NCBI RefSeq assembly: GCF_019396325.1
Contig: NZ_JAHKRO010000048.1
Coordinates: 1-64,000 of the forward strand
Length of the DNA stretch: 64,000 nt
From: Nonomuraea ceibae
GTDB lineage: Bacteria; Actinomycetota; Actinomycetes; Streptosporangiales; Streptosporangiaceae
Reading direction: 5' to 3'
Both the position numbers and the translations under genes were made by a program. The notes below the pieces were generated by a model, which worked only from the letters and a program-made list of their open reading frames with translations, made no database searches and was not told where the DNA came from. Positions 62,149-64,000 of the stretch are shown here, piece by piece (the first letter of the stretch is position 1; each line of letters opens with the position of its first letter).

Positions 62149-63258
62149 GTGACTGACGACGCTGGGGGGCGGCCTGGGGCCGGTCCTGGTCTGCGGACGC
62201 CGCTGTTCCTGGCTGGGCTCGCCTTCGTCACTGCCGTGGTGATCGTGCTGGACGTGTCCACGGGCACCGCGGTTCGCCTGTACCCGCTGCTGATCTTCCT
62301 GCCGGCCATCGTGTCGGGGCTCGGGGCGGTGTGGCAGACTGCCGTCGCCGCGGTGTGGGTGCTGGTGGTGGAGGTCGGCACGGCGATCTACCTGCGTGGC
62401 GAGCCCGACGACATCCTGCTGGCGGCCGGGTTCACCGGCCTGTTTGGGTTGCTGAGCGTGGCCGGGTGCCGCTACCGGGTGAAGCGGGAGGCGGAGGTTT
62501 TCCGGTTGCGTTCGGCGACCTCCGCCCTGAGACAGCTCCTGGTGCGCCCGCTGCCTCTGCGTACGGCTGAGATCGCGGTGGAGGGCCTCTACCAGCCGGT
62601 AGAGGAGGACACCATGATGGGCGGCGACATGTACGACGTGGCCGTCGCCCAGACCGGCACCCGGGTGCTGATCGCTGACGTGCAAGGCAAGGGCCTGTCG
62701 GCGATCGGGATGGTGGTCGCGCTGCTGGGTTCGTTCAGAGAGGCGGCCCACCGGGAGGAGACGCTCACCGGCGTAGTAGCCGCACTGGAGAACTCGGTGG
62801 TCAGGCACAACTACTTCGCGGCTCAGGACGGCGAGCCGGAGCGGCTGGTCACCGCGCTCATCCTGGACATCAAGGATGCCTCGCAGACCGAGGCGGTCGA
62901 GGTGGTCAACTGTGGCCACATCGCCCCGTACGTGATTCAGGGCCGTGACATCCGGCAGGCGGACCTGGGGCAGGCGGAGGTCCCCCTCGGTCTGGCGGCA
63001 CTGGCTCCGGCGCCGCGCGCAGGCGTGTCGTTCAGATTCGCGCGCGGTGCGAGCTTGCTGCTGTGCACGGACGGAGTGACCGAGGCGCGTGACGCGCGCG
63101 GCAGGTTCTACCCCTTGGAGGAGCGGTTGCGCGCGTGGGCCGCGGACCCGCCCGCCAGTCTCGTCCGCGCTCTGGGCGAGGACCTGCACGCCTTCAGGGC
63201 GGCCGGTCAGCACGATGACACCACGATACTCATGCTGCGCAGGACCGGGCCGCCCTGA
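62149..63258 (+). CDS. Membrane-anchored SpoIIE-type serine phosphatase
   Basis: Residues ~15-110 form an N-terminal membrane module of about four spans (LFLAGLAFVTAVVIVLDVST, LIFLPAIVSGLGAVWQTAVA, ILLAAGFTGLFGLLSVAG). The SpoIIE domain follows, with MMGGDMYDVAVAQTG, VLIADVQGKGLSAIGMVVAL, LLLCTDGVTEARDARGRFYP and HDDTTILML at the end. It is likely a sensor phosphatase in SigB-type partner switching. The GTG at 62149 has AAGGGGG upstream; GTGs at 62131 and 62134 are alternatives. The two phosphatase genes share a ~175-base divergent promoter region. Confidence 0.92.
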   Translation: MTDDAGGRPGAGPGLRTPLFLAGLAFVTAVVIVLDVSTGTAVRLYPLLIFLPAIVSGLGAVWQTAVAAVWVLVVEVGTAIYLRGEPDDILLAAGFTGLFGLLSVAGCRYRVKREAEVFRLRSATSALRQLLVRPLPLRTAEIAVEGLYQPVEEDTMMGGDMYDVAVAQTGTRVLIADVQGKGLSAIGMVVALLGSFREAAHREETLTGVVAALENSVVRHNYFAAQDGEPERLVTALILDIKDASQTEAVEVVNCGHIAPYVIQGRDIRQADLGQAEVPLGLAALAPAPRAGVSFRFARGASLLLCTDGVTEARDARGRFYPLEERLRAWAADPPASLVRALGEDLHAFRAAGQHDDTTILMLRRTGPP

Positions 63259-63847
63259 CCTCCGGGGTGCACTGAAGCCCGGACTCAGCGGGACGAGCCG
63301 CGCTCGTCGTCTCGGCATCGCCGTGGTCATGCCGCCATCTCCGCCATGGTTGGTGGCGGCCTTGAGATGATGCGCATGCCGGCGTCGTGCCCATGGAGCA
63401 GAGCGACGGAGCCCTGGACCTGGCCTTGCTGTGGCGAGCGGGACACCCGGACGCCCACGGCATGATCGAGGCATGCCGGGGCGCCGCTGCCTCTGGGCCG
63501 CGGCGGCGGCTTTCAGATGGCATCCCAGGGGATTCGGGTGCTTCCCCGCCGGTAGCTGCCGTTCGGACTGGTTTCTGGCTGCGTGTACTGAGGGATCAGG
63601 TCGGCGAGGACTCGCCGGTCCTGCTCGGACAGGTTCTGCGTAATGATGCTGCTGCAAGCCCGGCGATCCGGTCGCTTCCTGGTCAGATGAGTGGTGCGGT
63701 GCCAGCGGGCAGCAGGCTCCATACAGGGATCGGCCTGGCCCGGAGGACGCGATCGGGCTTGGTCGGCCCGGGTGCCGGTAAGTTCGATGACGAACCGTCG
63801 AGGACTATGTCAGGCGGTGGAAGGGATCACGTCTGACTCCTTAAGTG
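63259..63847. other. No supported gene (589 bases)
   Basis: A short minus-strand frame (63513-63722; LSEQDRRVLADLIPQYTQPE) has a protein-like stretch but no ribosome site or family. The remainder is low complexity. This is the spacer between the phosphatase and the IS fragment. Confidence 0.4.
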
Positions 63848-64000
63848 CCCGCATCGCAGTGACGGCGGAGCAGCGCGGTGATGCGCACCAGTTCCCAACG
63901 GTCCTGGCCGCCGTCAAGGTGCCCCGGCTGGGGCCCGGCCGCCCACGCACCCGGCCCGAGGTCGTCCGGGCCGACAAGGCGTACTCCTCCCGCGCGATCC
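63848..64000 (+). mobile_element. IS5-type transposase fragment, cut by the window edge
   Basis: The frame reads VTAEQRGDAHQFPTVLAAVK, VPRLGPGRPRTRPEVVRADK and AYSSRAI up to the end of the window. RADKAYSS is the second-Asp motif of IS5/IS1182-like transposases. The beginning of the gene does not occur upstream, so it is truncated on the left. The remainder lies beyond the window. Confidence 0.7.

Noticed and set aside
1..64000. CRISPR array or rRNA operon
   Set aside because: No regularly spaced repeats of 25-40 bases and no rRNA-like sequence were seen on either strand.

Overview
The window is high-GC actinomycete chromosome: purine-rich Shine-Dalgarno sites, GTG starts, Ala/Arg/Gly-rich proteins, many ATGA stop/start overlaps. 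The family mix (FxLD-type lanthipeptide cluster, SigB-type stress genes, SpoIIE phosphatases, many IS remnants) suggests a Streptosporangiaceae-like organism such as Nonomuraea. That placement is inference.

Left part (1-9.6 kb) is an integration and debris zone. It holds an IS5-family transposase tail, a tyrosine integrase with an overlapping excisionase-like gene (0.4-2.3 kb), a frameshifted methyltransferase-like gene, and the 3' half of a tRNA-Lys(TTT) at 4.28-4.33 kb that looks like an attachment-site scar. Next come a 53-codon gene, small secreted proteins and a frameshifted TauD-type dioxygenase.

9.7-20.2 kb is one minus-strand operon and the best biology here. It encodes an FxLD-class lanthipeptide precursor, a split lantibiotic dehydratase, a LanC cyclase, an elimination-domain/isoaspartyl-methyltransferase fusion and a helical-repeat protein. 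The last gene is a 1303-residue protein that joins a class I terpene synthase, a class II (DxDTT) terpene cyclase toroid and a berberine-bridge-type FAD oxidase. A lanthipeptide locus ending in a terpene synthase-cyclase-oxidase megaenzyme is not something I recognise as described.

21-28.3 kb is a defence and regulation block: a phosphoribosyltransferase-like regulator with a 22-bp palindrome upstream, an inositol-phosphatase-like protein, and a compact type II CBASS operon (patatin phospholipase, CD-NTase, E2-only conjugating protein). A fused HTH-ImmA/IrrE regulator is divergent from the CBASS operon, and an HNH nuclease follows.

28.3-31.7 kb is IS debris around a second tRNA half, tRNA-Lys(CTT), with its own terminator. 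31.7-58.7 kb carries efflux pumps and a stress neighbourhood: DUF2795 proteins, a STAS antagonist, CYP152-like P450, ferritin-like, hemerythrin, DUF4383, low-affinity iron permease, SigB-type sigma factor, copper-binding four-helix protein and erythromycin esterase family. About ten of its genes are broken by frameshifts or stops, so the block is decaying or the assembly has indel errors. 58.8-63.3 kb has a transposase/SPFH chimera and two divergent SpoIIE-type phosphatases. The right edge cuts another IS5-type transposase.
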